Source: Ramlibacter sp. WS9 (GTDB lineage Bacteria; Pseudomonadota; Gammaproteobacteria; Burkholderiales; Burkholderiaceae_C). Taken from it: DNA of 64,000 nt. Each line of letters starts with the position of its first letter. The stretch's first letter is position 1. A program made the translations under genes and the position numbers. The notes under the pieces are model-generated. The model made no database searches. It was not told the DNA's origin and saw only the letters and a program-made list of their open reading frames with translations. The DNA is taken from contig NZ_RKMB01000001.1 in NCBI RefSeq assembly GCF_003797765.1, positions 372,001-436,000 on the forward strand, in the 5' to 3' direction. Positions 31,701 through 40,000 of this stretch are shown in pieces.

Positions 31701-32756
31701 TCAGGACACCGAAAGGCGCACAGCCTCGCCGCGCGCCCCGACATGTCCGACCACCGCCGCGCCATCGAAGCCGTGCCTGCGGAACACCGCCATCACGCTG
31801 TCTAGAGCTTCAGGCACGCACGACACCAGGAGCCCGCCGCTCGTCTGGGGATCTGACAGAAGCGCCTGGTCCGGTGCCGCAAAGCCCGCCGGCAAAGTGA
31901 TGTCGGCGCCATAGCCCAGCCAGTTGCGCCCGGAAGCGCCGGTGACCATGCCTTGCGCGGCCAGCTCGCGAACGCCCGGAAGCAAAGGCACGCCTGACCA
32001 TTCGATATGGACCGGCAACTGCGCGCCGCGCGCCAGCTCGAGTGCATGGCCGGCCAGGCCGAAACCCGTCACGTCCGTCAGTGCGTGGACGCCGTCAAGC
32101 GCCGCGAGCTCCGGCCCGGGCGTGTTGAGCTTCGTCGTCGTCGCGATCATGCAGGCGTAGCCGGCGGCATCCAGTGCCTCCTTCTTGAGCGCGGCCGAGA
32201 GAACCCCGACGCCCAGGGGCTTGCCCAGCACCAGCACGTCGCCGGTCCGCGCATCCGCGTTGCGCTTGACACGGCCCGGGTGTACCAGGCCCAAGGCCAC
32301 CAGCCCATAGATGGGTTCCACCGAATCGATGGTGTGCCCTCCGGCAATGGGAATACCGGCCTCGCGGCAGATGGACTCGCCCCCGGCCAGGATCTTGCCG
32401 ATCGTCTGCGTGGAGAGCACATTGACCGGCATGCCGACCAGCGCCAGCGCCATGATCGGCCGGCCGCCCATGGCGTAGACGTCGGAGATAGCGTTCGTGG
32501 CAGCGATGCGCCCGAAGTCGTACGGATCGTCGACGATGGGCATGAAGAAATCCGTGGTCGCGATCAGCGCCTGCTCGTCGTTGAGCTTGTAGACGGCCGC
32601 ATCGTCCGCGGTCTCGATGCCGACTAACAGCTCGGGCGGCATGGGCATGCGCGCCGTGCCTTTGAGGATCTCCGACAACACGCCCGGCGCGATCTTGCAG
32701 CCGCAGCCGCCGCCGTGCGAAAGCGACGTGAGACGCGGTTCGGCGGCGGCGCTCAT
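31701..32756 (-). CDS. selD: Selenide, water dikinase (selenophosphate synthase)
   Basis: Enzyme of 351 residues that makes selenophosphate from selenide and ATP for selenocysteine or selenouridine. The N-terminal catalytic loop is HGGGCGCK, with cysteine (Cys18), not selenocysteine, in the active site. The AIRS-like ATP domain is intact (DFFMPIVDDPYDFGRIAATNAISDVYAMGG, VTGFGLAGHALELA, DPQTSGGLLV). No selA, selB, selC or selU is visible in this window. Its start overlaps the ftsY stop by 4 bases, so it is co-transcribed after ftsY. Confidence 0.96.
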   Translation of the reverse strand: MSAAAEPRLTSLSHGGGCGCKIAPGVLSEILKGTARMPMPPELLVGIETADDAAVYKLNDEQALIATTDFFMPIVDDPYDFGRIAATNAISDVYAMGGRPIMALALVGMPVNVLSTQTIGKILAGGESICREAGIPIAGGHTIDSVEPIYGLVALGLVHPGRVKRNADARTGDVLVLGKPLGVGVLSAALKKEALDAAGYACMIATTTKLNTPGPELAALDGVHALTDVTGFGLAGHALELARGAQLPVHIEWSGVPLLPGVRELAAQGMVTGASGRNWLGYGADITLPAGFAAPDQALLSDPQTSGGLLVSCVPEALDSVMAVFRRHGFDGAAVVGHVGARGEAVRLSVS

Positions 32757-33793
32757 GACAGTAATGCGAGGGCGAACTCGCGCGCGTTGAAGGTTTCAAG
32801 GTCTTCGAGTTTCTCGCCGACGCCAATGAAGTACACGGGTATCGGCCGCTCCTGCGCGATGGCCGCCAGAACGCCGCCCTTGGCCGTACCGTCGAGCTTG
32901 GTCACGATCAGCCCCGTCAGCTGAAGCGCATCGTCGAACGAGCGAACCTGCGCCAACGCGTTCTGGCCCGTGTTGCCGTCGATCACCAGCAGCACCTCGT
33001 GGGGTGACGTGGAATCAGCCTTCTGCACCACACGCTTGATTTTCTTGAGTTCTTCCATCAGGTGCAGCTGCGTGGGCAGGCGGCCGGCCGTGTCGACCAG
33101 TACGACGTCCTTGCCGCGCGCCTTGCCGGCCGTCACCGCGTCGAAGCTCACGGCGGCCGGATCGCCGCCTTCCTGGCTCACGATCTCCACTGTGTTGCGA
33201 TCGGCCCATACGGTGAGTTGCTCTCGCGCCGCCGCGCGGAACGTGTCCGCCGCCGCCAGCAGCACCGACGCGCCTTCGCCCGCCAGGTGCTTGGTGAGCT
33301 TGCCGATGGACGTGGTCTTGCCCGCGCCGTTCACGCCGGCCACCATGATCACCGTGGGCTTGTACTCGCCGATCACCAGAGCTTTCTCCAGCGGGCGCAG
33401 CAGTTGCGCCAGCGAGTCCGCGAGGATGTTCTTCACCTGCACCGGCCGCGTCGCGCCGCTCGCCTGCACGCGGCGCTTGACCTCGTCCAGCAGGTATTGC
33501 GTCGCCTTGACGCCCGTGTCCGCCATCAGCAGCGCGGACTCGAGTTCTTCGTAGAGCTGGTCGTCGATCTGCCCGCCGGTGAACACCTGCGAGATGCTGG
33601 AACCGGTCTTGCGCAGGCCCGAGCTGAGCTTTTCGAACCAGCGCTCGCGCTCCGGAGCCACCGGCGCGAGCACCGGAATTTCCATCGGCTGCACCAACGC
33701 GCTGCCGATGAGGCTGCGTTCCTCTTTGGCGGGTGCCGGCGCTGCAGTCGGTGCGGGTGTGGCCGCGGGTTTTTTCTTGAAGAAGCTGAACAT
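32753..33793 (-). CDS. ftsY: Signal recognition particle receptor FtsY
   Basis: SRP GTPase of 346 residues that docks ribosomes at the inner membrane. The A region is short and begins with a basic stretch (FSFFKKKPA) plus an Ala/Pro-rich segment. The NG domain follows with G1 GVNGAGKTTSIGKL, G3 DTAGR, G4 TKLD and the insertion-box sequence AADTFRAAAREQL. ATG 33793 is 28 bases from the divergent M16 peptidase start, with promoters for both squeezed into a palindrome. Overlaps selD by 4 bases. Confidence 0.97.
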   Translation of the reverse strand: MFSFFKKKPAATPAPTAAPAPAKEERSLIGSALVQPMEIPVLAPVAPERERWFEKLSSGLRKTGSSISQVFTGGQIDDQLYEELESALLMADTGVKATQYLLDEVKRRVQASGATRPVQVKNILADSLAQLLRPLEKALVIGEYKPTVIMVAGVNGAGKTTSIGKLTKHLAGEGASVLLAAADTFRAAAREQLTVWADRNTVEIVSQEGGDPAAVSFDAVTAGKARGKDVVLVDTAGRLPTQLHLMEELKKIKRVVQKADSTSPHEVLLVIDGNTGQNALAQVRSFDDALQLTGLIVTKLDGTAKGGVLAAIAQERPIPVYFIGVGEKLEDLETFNAREFALALLS

Positions 33794-33804
33794 TGGGGGG
33801 TTCT

Positions 33805-33822
33805 TAGAATCACAGGATTCTA
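33805..33822. promoter_or_regulatory. Palindromic bidirectional -10 element between ftsY and the M16 peptidase gene
   Basis: TAGAATC-ACAG-GATTCTA is a perfect 7-base inverted repeat. It places TAGAAT (one mismatch from TATAAT) on both strands, at 33805-33810 for the peptidase and 33822-33817 for ftsY. Predicted leaders are about 5 and 17 bases. Confidence 0.5.
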
Positions 33823-35216
33823 TGAAACACGTCCTTCAACTGGCCCTGTGCTGTTTTTCCCTTCTGGGATTCATCCCCGCAGCGCACGCGCAAGCCCCCG
33901 CCCCGGTAGAACAATTCAAGCTCGGCAACGGGATGTCGGTCATCATCAAGCCGGACCGCCGGGCGCCCACGGCCGTGCACATGGTGTACCTGCGTGTGGG
34001 CTCGATCGACGAGGTCGACGGCGCCAGCGGCGTGGCGCACGTGCTCGAACACATGCTGTTCAAAGGCACCAAGCAGCTCAAGCCCGGTGAGTTCTCGCAG
34101 CGGGTCGCCGCCCTGGGCGGGCGCGAGAACGCATTCACGATGCGCGATGCCACGGGCTATTACCAGCAAATTCCCGCGGGCAAGCTCGAAGACGTGATGA
34201 AGCTCGAGGCCGACCGCTTCGCCAACAACCAGTGGCCCGACGACGAGTTCAAGCGCGAGCTGGAGGTGGTGAAAGAAGAGCGGCGGATGCGTACCGAGGA
34301 CCAGCCGCGGTCCCTGATGTGGGAGGCCCTGAACGCCACGATTTTCCAGGCATCGCCGTATCGACGTCCCATCGTCGGCTGGATGAGCGACCTTGATGCG
34401 ATGACGCCGCAGGACGCGCGCGACTTCTACAAGCACTGGTATGTGCCCGCCAACGCGGTCGTCGTCGTGGCAGGCGACGTCGAGCCGGCTCAGGTCCGCC
34501 GGCTGGTGGAAAAATACTATGGCGCCATCGCTGCCCGGCCGGTCCCGCCTCGCAAGCCCCGCACCGAGCCCGATCAGGTGGGCGTGCGCCGGCTGGAGTT
34601 CAAGGCGCCCGCCGAACAGTCGTACGTAGCGCTCGCATTCAAGGTGCCGCAGTTCACTTCGTTCGAGCCGGGCGCCGCCAACGACGATGCGCTTGCGCTC
34701 ACGGTGCTGGCAGCCGTGCTCGACGGCTACCCCAACGCCCGGCTGGACCGCGCGCTGACGCAGGGTCCGGACAGGCTCGCCGACAGCGTTGGCGCGGGCA
34801 ACGGCTTTTCCGGGCGCGGCCCTCAGATCTTCACGCTAGACGGCGTGCCTGCCAAAGGCAAGACGCCCGAGCAGCTGGAAGCGGCCTTGCGCGCCGAAGT
34901 GGCCAAGGTCGCACGCGACGGCGTCAGCGAAGCCGAGCTCACGCGCGTCAAGACGCAATGGATCGCCGCCGAGGTCTACAAGCTGGATTCGGTGATGAAC
35001 CAGGCCAGGGAATTGGGCGAGTACTGGGTGGAGGGCCTGCCCCTGGACTCCAGCGAGCGCCTGATCCAGCGCCTGCGCGCCATCACGGCCGAGCAGGTCA
35101 AGTCGGTCGCCGCGCGCTACTTCGGCGACGACCAGCTCACCGTCGGCATCCTGCGGCCGCAGCCGGTCGATCCCAATCGCAAACCCCGCACGCCGCCTCC
35201 GGGCTCGCGCCATTGA
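33822..35216 (+). CDS. M16 family zinc metallopeptidase (catalytic member of a pair)
   Basis: Secreted pitrilysin/processing-peptidase relative of 464 residues with a signal peptide (cut near AHAQA). The inverted zinc motif HVLEH (HxxEH) lies near residue 72 with the third ligand Glu downstream (ELEVVKEERRMRTED). An N- and a C-terminal M16 domain follow each other. It is paired with the next gene, which lacks the zinc motif; such pairs form heterodimers like mitochondrial MPP. The ATG at 33822 overlaps the promoter palindrome. Substrates are probably periplasmic peptides. Confidence 0.94.
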   Translation: MKHVLQLALCCFSLLGFIPAAHAQAPAPVEQFKLGNGMSVIIKPDRRAPTAVHMVYLRVGSIDEVDGASGVAHVLEHMLFKGTKQLKPGEFSQRVAALGGRENAFTMRDATGYYQQIPAGKLEDVMKLEADRFANNQWPDDEFKRELEVVKEERRMRTEDQPRSLMWEALNATIFQASPYRRPIVGWMSDLDAMTPQDARDFYKHWYVPANAVVVVAGDVEPAQVRRLVEKYYGAIAARPVPPRKPRTEPDQVGVRRLEFKAPAEQSYVALAFKVPQFTSFEPGAANDDALALTVLAAVLDGYPNARLDRALTQGPDRLADSVGAGNGFSGRGPQIFTLDGVPAKGKTPEQLEAALRAEVAKVARDGVSEAELTRVKTQWIAAEVYKLDSVMNQARELGEYWVEGLPLDSSERLIQRLRAITAEQVKSVAARYFGDDQLTVGILRPQPVDPNRKPRTPPPGSRH

Positions 35217-35230
35217 ACGGTTTGCACACC

Positions 35231-36616
35231 ATGACTCATTCCATGACCAGCCCCCGCCATTCCATACGCGCCCTTGCCGCCGTCCTGCTGATGATTTGCG
35301 GGCAGGCGATGGCCGCCATCCCGATCCAGCATTGGACCCAGCCCAGCGGCGCCAAGGTCTACCTGGTCGAGAGCCCGTCGATCCCGATGGTGGATTTTCA
35401 GATCGACTTCGACGCCGGCAGCCGCCGGGACCCGGCCGACAAGGCGGGCCTGGCCCGCGTGACGGCGACGATGGCTTCCAAGGGCATTACCGCCGCGCGC
35501 ACGCCGGGCGCCGGGGCCTATGACGCCGCGCTCGACGAAAACCAGCTGAGCGAAGCCTGGGCCGACCTGGGTGCGGGCTTTGGCGCCAGCGCCAGCAGCG
35601 ACCGCATGAGTTTTTCGCTGCGATCGCTGAACTACCCGGACTTGCTTCCCAAGGCGATCCAGCTTGCGTCGCGGCAGCTGGCCGATCCGTCGTTTCCCGA
35701 CGCGGTGTGGCAGCGCGATCGCCAGCGCATGTCGGCGTCGATCCGGGAAGCGAACACGAAGCCCGCCACGATCGTCGGCCACGCCTTCGCGGCCGCCGTC
35801 TACGGCACGCACCCGTATGGCTACGAGACGACCGAGGCGACCTTGGCGCGCATCAGTGTCGACGACATGCGCCAGGCGTACCGCGGCGGCATCGAGCCTT
35901 GCCGGGCGAAGATCAGCATCGTGGGCGCTGTCACCCGCGCCCAGGCCGACGCGATGGTCACGCAGTTGCTGTCGCGGCTGCCCGACGCGACCACCGGCCG
36001 CTGCGAGCCCCTGCCGCCCGTGGCGGAGGTGGTGACACTGGCCGACCCGGTGGTTCGCGCCATCCCGTTCGCGTCGGCCCAGGCCCACGTGCTGATCGGC
36101 CAACCCGGCTACAAGCGTAGCGACCCCGACCATTTCGCGCTGGTGGTCGGCAACTACACCCTCGGCGGCGGTGGATTCGTCTCGCGGCTGACGGAGGAAG
36201 TGCGCGAAAAGCGCGGGCTGAGCTACAGCGTCTACAGCTATTTTTCTCCGGGCCTGCACGCCGGTGCCTTCACCGTGGGGCTCCAGACCCGCCCAGACCA
36301 GACCGCACAGGCGATACAGGTTTCTCGCGACGTGTTGGCGCGGTTCGTCGCCGAAGGGCCGACTCCGGCGGAGCTCAAGGCCGCCAAGGACAACCTGATC
36401 GGCGGATTCCCTCTCCTCATCGACAGCAACCGCAAGCTCCTGGACAACGTCGCCAACATCGCCTGGAACAATCTGCCGCTGGACTACCTGGACACCTGGA
36501 CGCGCCAGGTGGAGCGCATCACGGCGGCCGACGTCAAGGCCGCCTTCGCGCGCAAGCTTCAGCCGCAGCGCATGGTCACCGTGACCGTCGGCGCTGCAGC
36601 CGCGCCCCAACAGTAA
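35231..36616 (+). CDS. M16 family peptidase-like protein (non-catalytic partner)
   Basis: Exported protein of 461 residues with a signal peptide (ALAAVLLMICGQAMAA). The M16 fold is kept (GGGGFVSRLTEEVREKRGLSYSVYSYF in the C-terminal domain). The position of the zinc motif reads KAGLARVTATMASKG without HxxEH, so it cannot bind catalytic zinc in the usual way. It follows the catalytic M16 gene by 14 bases. By analogy with other two-subunit M16 systems it supplies the substrate-binding half. A start at the TTG nine bases upstream is possible. Confidence 0.92.
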   Translation: MTHSMTSPRHSIRALAAVLLMICGQAMAAIPIQHWTQPSGAKVYLVESPSIPMVDFQIDFDAGSRRDPADKAGLARVTATMASKGITAARTPGAGAYDAALDENQLSEAWADLGAGFGASASSDRMSFSLRSLNYPDLLPKAIQLASRQLADPSFPDAVWQRDRQRMSASIREANTKPATIVGHAFAAAVYGTHPYGYETTEATLARISVDDMRQAYRGGIEPCRAKISIVGAVTRAQADAMVTQLLSRLPDATTGRCEPLPPVAEVVTLADPVVRAIPFASAQAHVLIGQPGYKRSDPDHFALVVGNYTLGGGGFVSRLTEEVREKRGLSYSVYSYFSPGLHAGAFTVGLQTRPDQTAQAIQVSRDVLARFVAEGPTPAELKAAKDNLIGGFPLLIDSNRKLLDNVANIAWNNLPLDYLDTWTRQVERITAADVKAAFARKLQPQRMVTVTVGAAAAPQQ

Positions 36617-36635
36617 TCGTCTGTTACGTTTGCTA

Positions 36636-36655
36636 CCCTGTCAAGGTTGACAGGG
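36636..36655. terminator. Strong hairpin after the M16 pair
   Basis: CCCTGTCAA-GG-TTGACAGGG is a perfect 9-base stem, 19 bases after the M16 stop. A T-run (TCTTTTTTC) follows about 15 bases later, too far for a standard terminator. It could end the operon or be a protein-binding site. The rest of the 230-base gap to rsmD shows only a -10-like TATGAT at 36832. Confidence 0.45.
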
Positions 36656-36846
36656 GTTGGCAACACAGGTCTTTTTTCTGCCTCCAGAATGGCTTCATCG
36701 CTGTCACACGATGCCAGAAGCGCCAGGGAGGCGTAGAAAAAGAGGGGCAAGCCGGTCGCGCGGCCGCGGTTCAAAAGACCGCGCCGCGTCGATCCGGGCA
36801 TATCGGCAAACATCCTTGCGGGTGCCTCTTCTATGATCGGCGGGCC

Positions 36847-37455
36847 ATGAATCGACGCCCCCCGCCTGCCAAAAAAGTCCCCACCCGCCGCCCCACACAG
36901 GTTCCACGCGAAGTGCGGATCATCGGCGGCCAATGGAAACGCACCAAACTGCCGGTGGCGGACAAGCCCGGGCTGCGGCCCACGCCCGACCGCGTGCGTG
37001 AAACCCTTTTCAACTGGCTGGGGCAAGACCTCACCGGCTGGCGCTGTGTCGATGCATTTGCCGGCACCGGCGCGCTGGGGCTGGAGGCCGCCTCGCGCGG
37101 CGCGGCCGATGTGCTCGTGGTGGAGCAGGACGCACAGCTCGTCGACCAATTGCGCGCAATTCAGGCCAAGCTCGGCGCCGCGGCCGTCAAGGTGGAGCGG
37201 GGGAACGGGCTTTCCGTGCTGGGCCGGCTCGCGCCGGGCTCGACCGAGCTCATCTTCCTGGACCCGCCGTTCGACGCCGGCCTCTACGAAAAGGCGCTCG
37301 CCGCTGCGGCACAGGCACTCTCGGCCGAGGGGCTGATCTATCTCGAGGCGCCCGTTGCGTGGGACGATGCCGCGCTGGCGCCCTATGGCTTGGCAGCGGT
37401 GCGCCACCTGAAGGCTGGAGCCGTGCACGCGCACCTGCTGCGCCGGGCTGCATAA
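36847..37455 (+). CDS. rsmD: 16S rRNA (guanine(966)-N(2))-methyltransferase
   Basis: SAM-dependent rRNA methyltransferase of 202 residues. Motifs: VRIIGGQWKRTKLPV, GLRPTPDRVRETLFNWLG, the SAM motif VDAFAGTGALGLEAASRGA and the catalytic FLDPPF (DPPF). The N-terminal 20 residues are basic and Pro-rich, possibly RNA-binding. TATGAT (36832-36837) ends only 9 bases before the ATG, so the transcript may be nearly leaderless. It precedes coaD, a common pairing in bacteria (rsmD-coaD). Confidence 0.95.
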   Translation: MNRRPPPAKKVPTRRPTQVPREVRIIGGQWKRTKLPVADKPGLRPTPDRVRETLFNWLGQDLTGWRCVDAFAGTGALGLEAASRGAADVLVVEQDAQLVDQLRAIQAKLGAAAVKVERGNGLSVLGRLAPGSTELIFLDPPFDAGLYEKALAAAAQALSAEGLIYLEAPVAWDDAALAPYGLAAVRHLKAGAVHAHLLRRAA

Positions 37456-37499
37456 TGCACCGCAGCAAATGGCGAAAAGCCGACCGTTGAGGAGACAAC

Positions 37500-38000
37500 A
37501 TGGCGCAGAGCGTGATTGCCGTCTATCCCGGCACCTTCGACCCGATGACCCTGGGACATGAAGACGTGGTGCGGCGCGCCACCCAGCTGTTCGACAAGGT
37601 GATCGTCGCCGTTGCGGCGGGCCACCACAAGAAGGCCATGTTTTCGCTGCAGGAACGCATCGACATGGCCAAGATCGTGACCGCGGGCTACCCGCAAGTC
37701 ACGGTGGAAAGTTTTTCGGGCCTGCTGCGCGACTTCGTCGTGGCGCGCGGTGGCAAGGCCATGGTGCGCGGCCTGCGCGCGGTGACCGACTTCGACTACG
37801 AGTTTCAGCTGGCCGGCATGAACCGCAGCCTGATGCCCAACGTGGAAACGGTCTTCCTCACGCCCAGCGACAAATACCAGTTCATCAGCAGCACCTTCGT
37901 TCGCGAGATCGCCGTGCTGGGCGGCGAAATCGAAAAATTCGTTTCGCCGAAGGTGCAGGAGCGGCTCATGGAAAAGGTCCGGAACCTGGCCCAGGATTAG
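37500..38000 (+). CDS. coaD: Phosphopantetheine adenylyltransferase
   Basis: Fourth step of coenzyme A synthesis: transfers AMP to 4'-phosphopantetheine. The 166 residues have the nucleotidyltransferase signature ([16 protein letters not shown] with TxGH) and the second ATP motif [30 protein letters not shown] is also diagnostic. GAGGAG lies 7 bases before the ATG. It follows rsmD after 44 bases. It is not the CoaD of the tandem type; no other CoA gene is close. Confidence 0.97.
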   Translation: MAQSVIAVYPGTFDPMTLGHEDVVRRATQLFDKVIVAVAAGHHKKAMFSLQERIDMAKIVTAGYPQVTVESFSGLLRDFVVARGGKAMVRGLRAVTDFDYEFQLAGMNRSLMPNVETVFLTPSDKYQFISSTFVREIAVLGGEIEKFVSPKVQERLMEKVRNLAQD

Positions 38001-38003
38001 TTT

Positions 38004-38058
38004 CTGTCATTGCGGGCTTGACCGGCAAACCATGTCCCGGTTCCTGCGACCCTCCACG
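38004..38058. repeat. Possible REP-like extragenic repeat remnant
   Basis: TGTCATTGCGGGCTTGACCG and following bases resemble dispersed TCATTGCGGGCTTGAC-type repeats of Proteobacteria. It fills the 63-base gap between the convergent coaD and hydrolase genes. Recognised by memory of pattern only. Confidence 0.3.
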
Positions 38059-38063
38059 CAGGC

Positions 38064-38783
38064 TTAAGTCTTTAACGACTTTAACGACAAGCTTTCCAGC
38101 CACGCCACGAGCTCGGCGTTCACGACATCCGGCCTTTCCATCGTCAGCATGTGGCCGCAGCGCGGCACCCATTTCAACTGCGCACCGGGAACCAGCGCCG
38201 CGATCTCCAGTGAGCATTCCGGCGGTGCCAACTGGTCGCTGTCGCCGCACATCACCAGCGTCGGGCAACGCACTGCCGCAAGGTGCGTCCGCGCATCGGG
38301 CCTGACGATCACCGCGCGGTTTTGCCGGATTAACTGGTCCGCGCCGGCGCGCAGCACGAAGTCGATGTAGGAGCGCACCAGCACGGCGTCGCGCGCCTGG
38401 TCCGGGTGGAAGGCAAAGGCGACGTTGGGTTCGATCACTTCGGCGACGCGGCCCTGCGCGAACAGCTCGATGGCCCCTTCGCGCAGCTTGCGCATGTCGG
38501 GCGTTTCGGGCCGTGCGGATGTGCCCAGCAGTGCGAGGCCGGTGATTCGCTGCGGCGCCTGGCGCGCGGCTTCCATCGCGATCATCCCGCCCATGGAAGC
38601 GCCGCAAAGAACCAGCGGACCTTCGTGAGTCACCAAAAGGGCCGCGGCCATTGCCTCGATGGTTTCGTGAGGCTGGGCGTGCACATCTGCGACGATCGGC
38701 GCCCACGGGGCCAACGCGGGAACCTGCGCCTCCCACATGGTTTCATCGGCGGCCAGGCCTGGGAGCAGGATCAAGCGGGTCAT
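38064..38783 (-). CDS. Alpha/beta hydrolase
   Basis: Alpha/beta-hydrolase fold protein of 239 residues. The nucleophile elbow is GASMGG (about residue 63), the acid is in CGDSDQLAPP, and the catalytic His is in RCGHMLTMERPD. No signal peptide. Family members include BioH-like esterases and 3-oxoadipate enol-lactonase-like enzymes; the substrate cannot be told. Its start overlaps the stop of the TPR gene upstream by 4 bases, so the amidase, TPR protein and hydrolase form one unit. Confidence 0.9.
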   Translation of the reverse strand: MTRLILLPGLAADETMWEAQVPALAPWAPIVADVHAQPHETIEAMAAALLVTHEGPLVLCGASMGGMIAMEAARQAPQRITGLALLGTSARPETPDMRKLREGAIELFAQGRVAEVIEPNVAFAFHPDQARDAVLVRSYIDFVLRAGADQLIRQNRAVIVRPDARTHLAAVRCPTLVMCGDSDQLAPPECSLEIAALVPGAQLKWVPRCGHMLTMERPDVVNAELVAWLESLSLKSLKT

Positions 38784-40000
38784 CTGTTCGCGCGCTGCGC
38801 ACGTGCCACCGCGTCTCGATGCACACGGACGAACAGGTCGCGCTGGGCGTGGCTGCCGCCGATCTCGGCCAGCCTCGGCAGGGCTTGGCCCAGCTCGTCG
38901 GCTGCACGCTGATAGTCACCTCGCGCATGCGCGAGCAGCCCCCGGCTGGCCGGCACGCAAACCTGCTGCCATGCCGGCGTGGCGTGGTCGGGCGCGTTGG
39001 CCGCGTGCGCCTCAATGTTGCGCATCAGTGTGTCGGCCTCCGGCCGTTTTGCACGAGCAAGGCCATAGAGGTACTGCATGTCGAGGAAGGGCAGCGCATG
39101 ATCGTCCAGGCGCCCGGCGAGATAGCCGGCAACATCCTGCCAACGATCGCCCACGTCGGCGCCCGCCAGTTCCAGGCGGGCGAGCAGCGACACGGCGTTG
39201 ATCTGGTCCTGCGAGTAGTCCTTGGCCACGCCCCACACCTGCTGGTCGTACAGCGCCAGCACTTCATCGTGGCGTTCCAGTTCGAGCGCGAAGAGCGCCT
39301 GGTGCCACCAGTTGTGCGTGACCATGAAGGAGTTGAGGCCGGTCCAGGTCTCGCTCACATCCTGCATGAACGCATGGCCTTCATCGATGCGGCCTTGGGT
39401 GAGCATCACGTGCGCCAATGCGTGATGGGCCCACGGTTCCTTGCGCCGCATCGAGATGGCTCGGCGCGCGGCCACCTCCGCCTCGTCCAGTTGATGGCAC
39501 TGCTCATGCGCGAACGCCAGCATGCCGTGCAGGTAGGGGACGTCGCCCGAAGCGGGCGCCGCAGCGCTGGCCATGCGCAGCATGCCCGGCGAATCACCCA
39601 CATTGAAGAGGTGGTAGTGGCCGAGCTTGAGCGATGCCAGGTCGCGAGGGAACTCGCGAGCCTGCTCGTCGTGCAGGGCGATTGCGCGCGGGATGTCGCC
39701 TTCGACCCAGGCCTTCACCGCATGAATGAAGCGGCGCTCGCGCGGCGTGCAGCGGGACTCGCCCGCCAGCGCACGATCCAGGAACGGCTTTGCGTTGGCC
39801 GACGCATCCCGCGACTCCGCAAACATGTGGACCGCGGCCGAGCAGGCCTGGACGATGGGGCTGGGGTCGCGTTCAGCCGCGGCCAGGATGTTCACCGCCC
39901 GCGCTTCGCTCGCGATGAATCCTTCGACGAAGTCGTTGAGCGCCGCGAGGCTGCTCTCATCCTCCAGCGTCGCGGCATTGCCCAGGCTGTCAGTCCACAT
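38780..40000 (-). CDS. Tetratricopeptide repeat protein 38 (TTC38)-like
   Basis: Soluble helical-repeat protein of 406 residues resembling bacterial homologues of TTC38. It shows repeated helix pairs and the diagnostic middle part WAHHALAHVMLTQGRIDEGHAFM, then VTHNWWHQALFALELERHDEVLALYD. No catalytic motif is known for the family. It overlaps the amidase gene by 11 bases and the hydrolase by 4, indicating one operon. A link to peptide or amide metabolism is suggested only by those neighbours and the peptide ABC transporter upstream. Confidence 0.88.
   Translation of the reverse strand: MWTDSLGNAATLEDESSLAALNDFVEGFIASEARAVNILAAAERDPSPIVQACSAAVHMFAESRDASANAKPFLDRALAGESRCTPRERRFIHAVKAWVEGDIPRAIALHDEQAREFPRDLASLKLGHYHLFNVGDSPGMLRMASAAAPASGDVPYLHGMLAFAHEQCHQLDEAEVAARRAISMRRKEPWAHHALAHVMLTQGRIDEGHAFMQDVSETWTGLNSFMVTHNWWHQALFALELERHDEVLALYDQQVWGVAKDYSQDQINAVSLLARLELAGADVGDRWQDVAGYLAGRLDDHALPFLDMQYLYGLARAKRPEADTLMRNIEAHAANAPDHATPAWQQVCVPASRGLLAHARGDYQRAADELGQALPRLAEIGGSHAQRDLFVRVHRDAVARAQRANR

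Noticed and set aside
31701..32756. SelD as a selenoprotein with in-frame UGA
   Set aside because: The active-site position encodes cysteine (GGGCGCK); there is no internal stop codon.
36559..37434. Long minus-strand frame containing a lipoprotein-like stretch (LPLFFYASLALLASC)
   Set aside because: It overlaps rsmD and the M16 3' end almost completely, both of which are certain genes; the lipobox look is probably chance in GC-rich antisense sequence.
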